Below are positions 6,173 to 6,791 of a DNA stretch of 6,791 nt, piece after piece (position 1 is the stretch's first letter; each line of letters opens with the position of its first letter). The notes beneath the pieces were generated by a model that had not been told where the DNA came from, did not search any database, and saw only the letters and a list, made by a program, of their open reading frames with translations. The DNA is from an uncultured Halioglobus sp. (GTDB lineage: Bacteria > Pseudomonadota > Gammaproteobacteria > Pseudomonadales > Halieaceae), in assembly GCA_905480565.1 (NCBI GenBank), contig CAJQQW010000443.1:1-6791 (forward strand). The letters run 5' to 3'. Both the position numbers and the translations under genes were made by a program.

Positions 6173-6791
6173 TTAAGGTTAAACAGTTCCAGATACGGTT
6201 CAAATGCGAAGAGTCTGTTTCGGCTTTGCCCGGTAATCTCTCTAAGGATCTGTTGTTTGCACATCAAGGCAACCAGCTCATTCGCCGGACGATAATTTAC
6301 GCCACAGATCGTCGCCGCCTGATCAACGCTCAAAATCGGTTGTTTGAACAGCTGTTGCAATAAGAGTGTGGCGCTGGCGGTTCGCCTTCCAAAGTTGTTG
6401 TGAATCAACGTTTCGATATCTGACTTGAGCTTGATAATGTTTGTCAGCGCTGCGACAGCCTCAGTTGCCGTTTGCTCGACGCCTACCAGAAAGTACTTTA
6501 GCCATTGCAGCATGTCGCTGTGAGTACGCACCCTCCTCAGGTTGTCATAATACAGCCCCCTGTTCTTTTCAAAATAAGTCGAAGGGTACAGCAAGGGCTG
6601 ACTGAGAATGCCCTCACTCACCAGGAACAGAGTTATAAGCAAGCGGCCTATCCTGCCATTGCCATCCAGAAAGGGGTGTATGGTTTCAAACTGGTAATGG
6701 GCAATGGCTATGCGAACCAGCGCAGGTATTTGGATGTCATCATTGTGCAGAAACTTTTCCAGGTCTCCCATCAGTTCAGGAACATATTCTT
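6169..6791 (-). CDS. Fic-domain protein (AMP-transferase type), 5' end outside the window
   Basis: Fic enzymes transfer AMP or a related group from a nucleotide to hydroxyl side chains of target proteins. The C-terminal 206 residues are visible. The motif HPFLDGNGRIGR, at about residues 38-49 of the visible part, matches the active-site consensus HxFx(D/E)GNGRxxR, including the catalytic His. Before it come YVPELMGDLEKFLH and AHYQFETI. After the Fic core comes a helical region and a winged-helix-like C-terminus from about residue 135 (LLQQLFKQPILSVDQAATIC to the final FEPYLELFNLK). This is the layout of larger Fic proteins such as the Shewanella type, which carry an N-terminal inhibitory helix; that part lies beyond the edge. 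The frame is open through the edge, so the ATG at 6771 is internal. It ends in TGA overlapping the helicase start. The visible part looks intact. Confidence 0.9.
   Translation of the reverse strand, partial: EYVPELMGDLEKFLHNDDIQIPALVRIAIAHYQFETIHPFLDGNGRIGRLLITLFLVSEGILSQPLLYPSTYFEKNRGLYYDNLRRVRTHSDMLQWLKYFLVGVEQTATEAVAALTNIIKLKSDIETLIHNNFGRRTASATLLLQQLFKQPILSVDQAATICGVNYRPANELVALMCKQQILREITGQSRNRLFAFEPYLELFNLK

Overview
The window looks like a scarred accessory region of a proteobacterial chromosome, most likely gammaproteobacterial. That placement rests on the protein flavour (LysR-type regulator, periplasmic alkylsulfatase-like hydrolase, IS91-type transposase, Fic protein) and on moderate GC content; no marker gene fixes a genus. 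Only two genes look intact as far as they can be seen: a secreted metallo-beta-lactamase-fold hydrolase and a Fic protein that runs off the right edge. A third, the 5' end of an unidentified gene at the left edge, is too short to judge.

Left part (1-2459). The first 26 codons of an unidentified minus-strand gene, with a good ribosome binding site, lie at the left edge. A 20-bp inverted repeat overlaps that site. Facing away from it is a LysR-type regulator whose effector domain is complete but whose N-terminal helix-turn-helix has lost its first half and has no usable start codon. It runs convergently into a 450-residue exported hydrolase of the short alkylsulfatase type. A perfect 14-bp palindrome sits between the two stops.

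Middle (2460-4331). This is about 1.9 kb without an intact gene. It holds a 19-bp perfect tandem duplication, a second tandem repeat of related sequence in the opposite orientation, and a decayed integrase on the minus strand (amber codon at position 27, missing its catalytic half). It also holds an unusual density of hairpins, ending in a perfect 37-bp palindrome.

Right part (4332-6791). A decayed IS91-family rolling-circle transposase carries a 14-nt insertion in its zinc ribbon and an amber codon ahead of its presumed catalytic tyrosine. It runs towards a minus-strand pair: a Fic-domain gene whose stop overlaps (ATGA) the start of a SNF2-type helicase gene. Only a damaged N-terminal piece of the helicase remains, ending about at the expected Walker A motif close to the IS91 end. 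The simplest reading is a former Fic-helicase operon, possibly of a defence island, cut down by a mobile element that then decayed.

I see no intact undescribed system. The most informative observations are the coupled Fic-helicase remnant, the inversely oriented repeat pairs at 2729-3040, and the hairpin cluster at 3416-4095.
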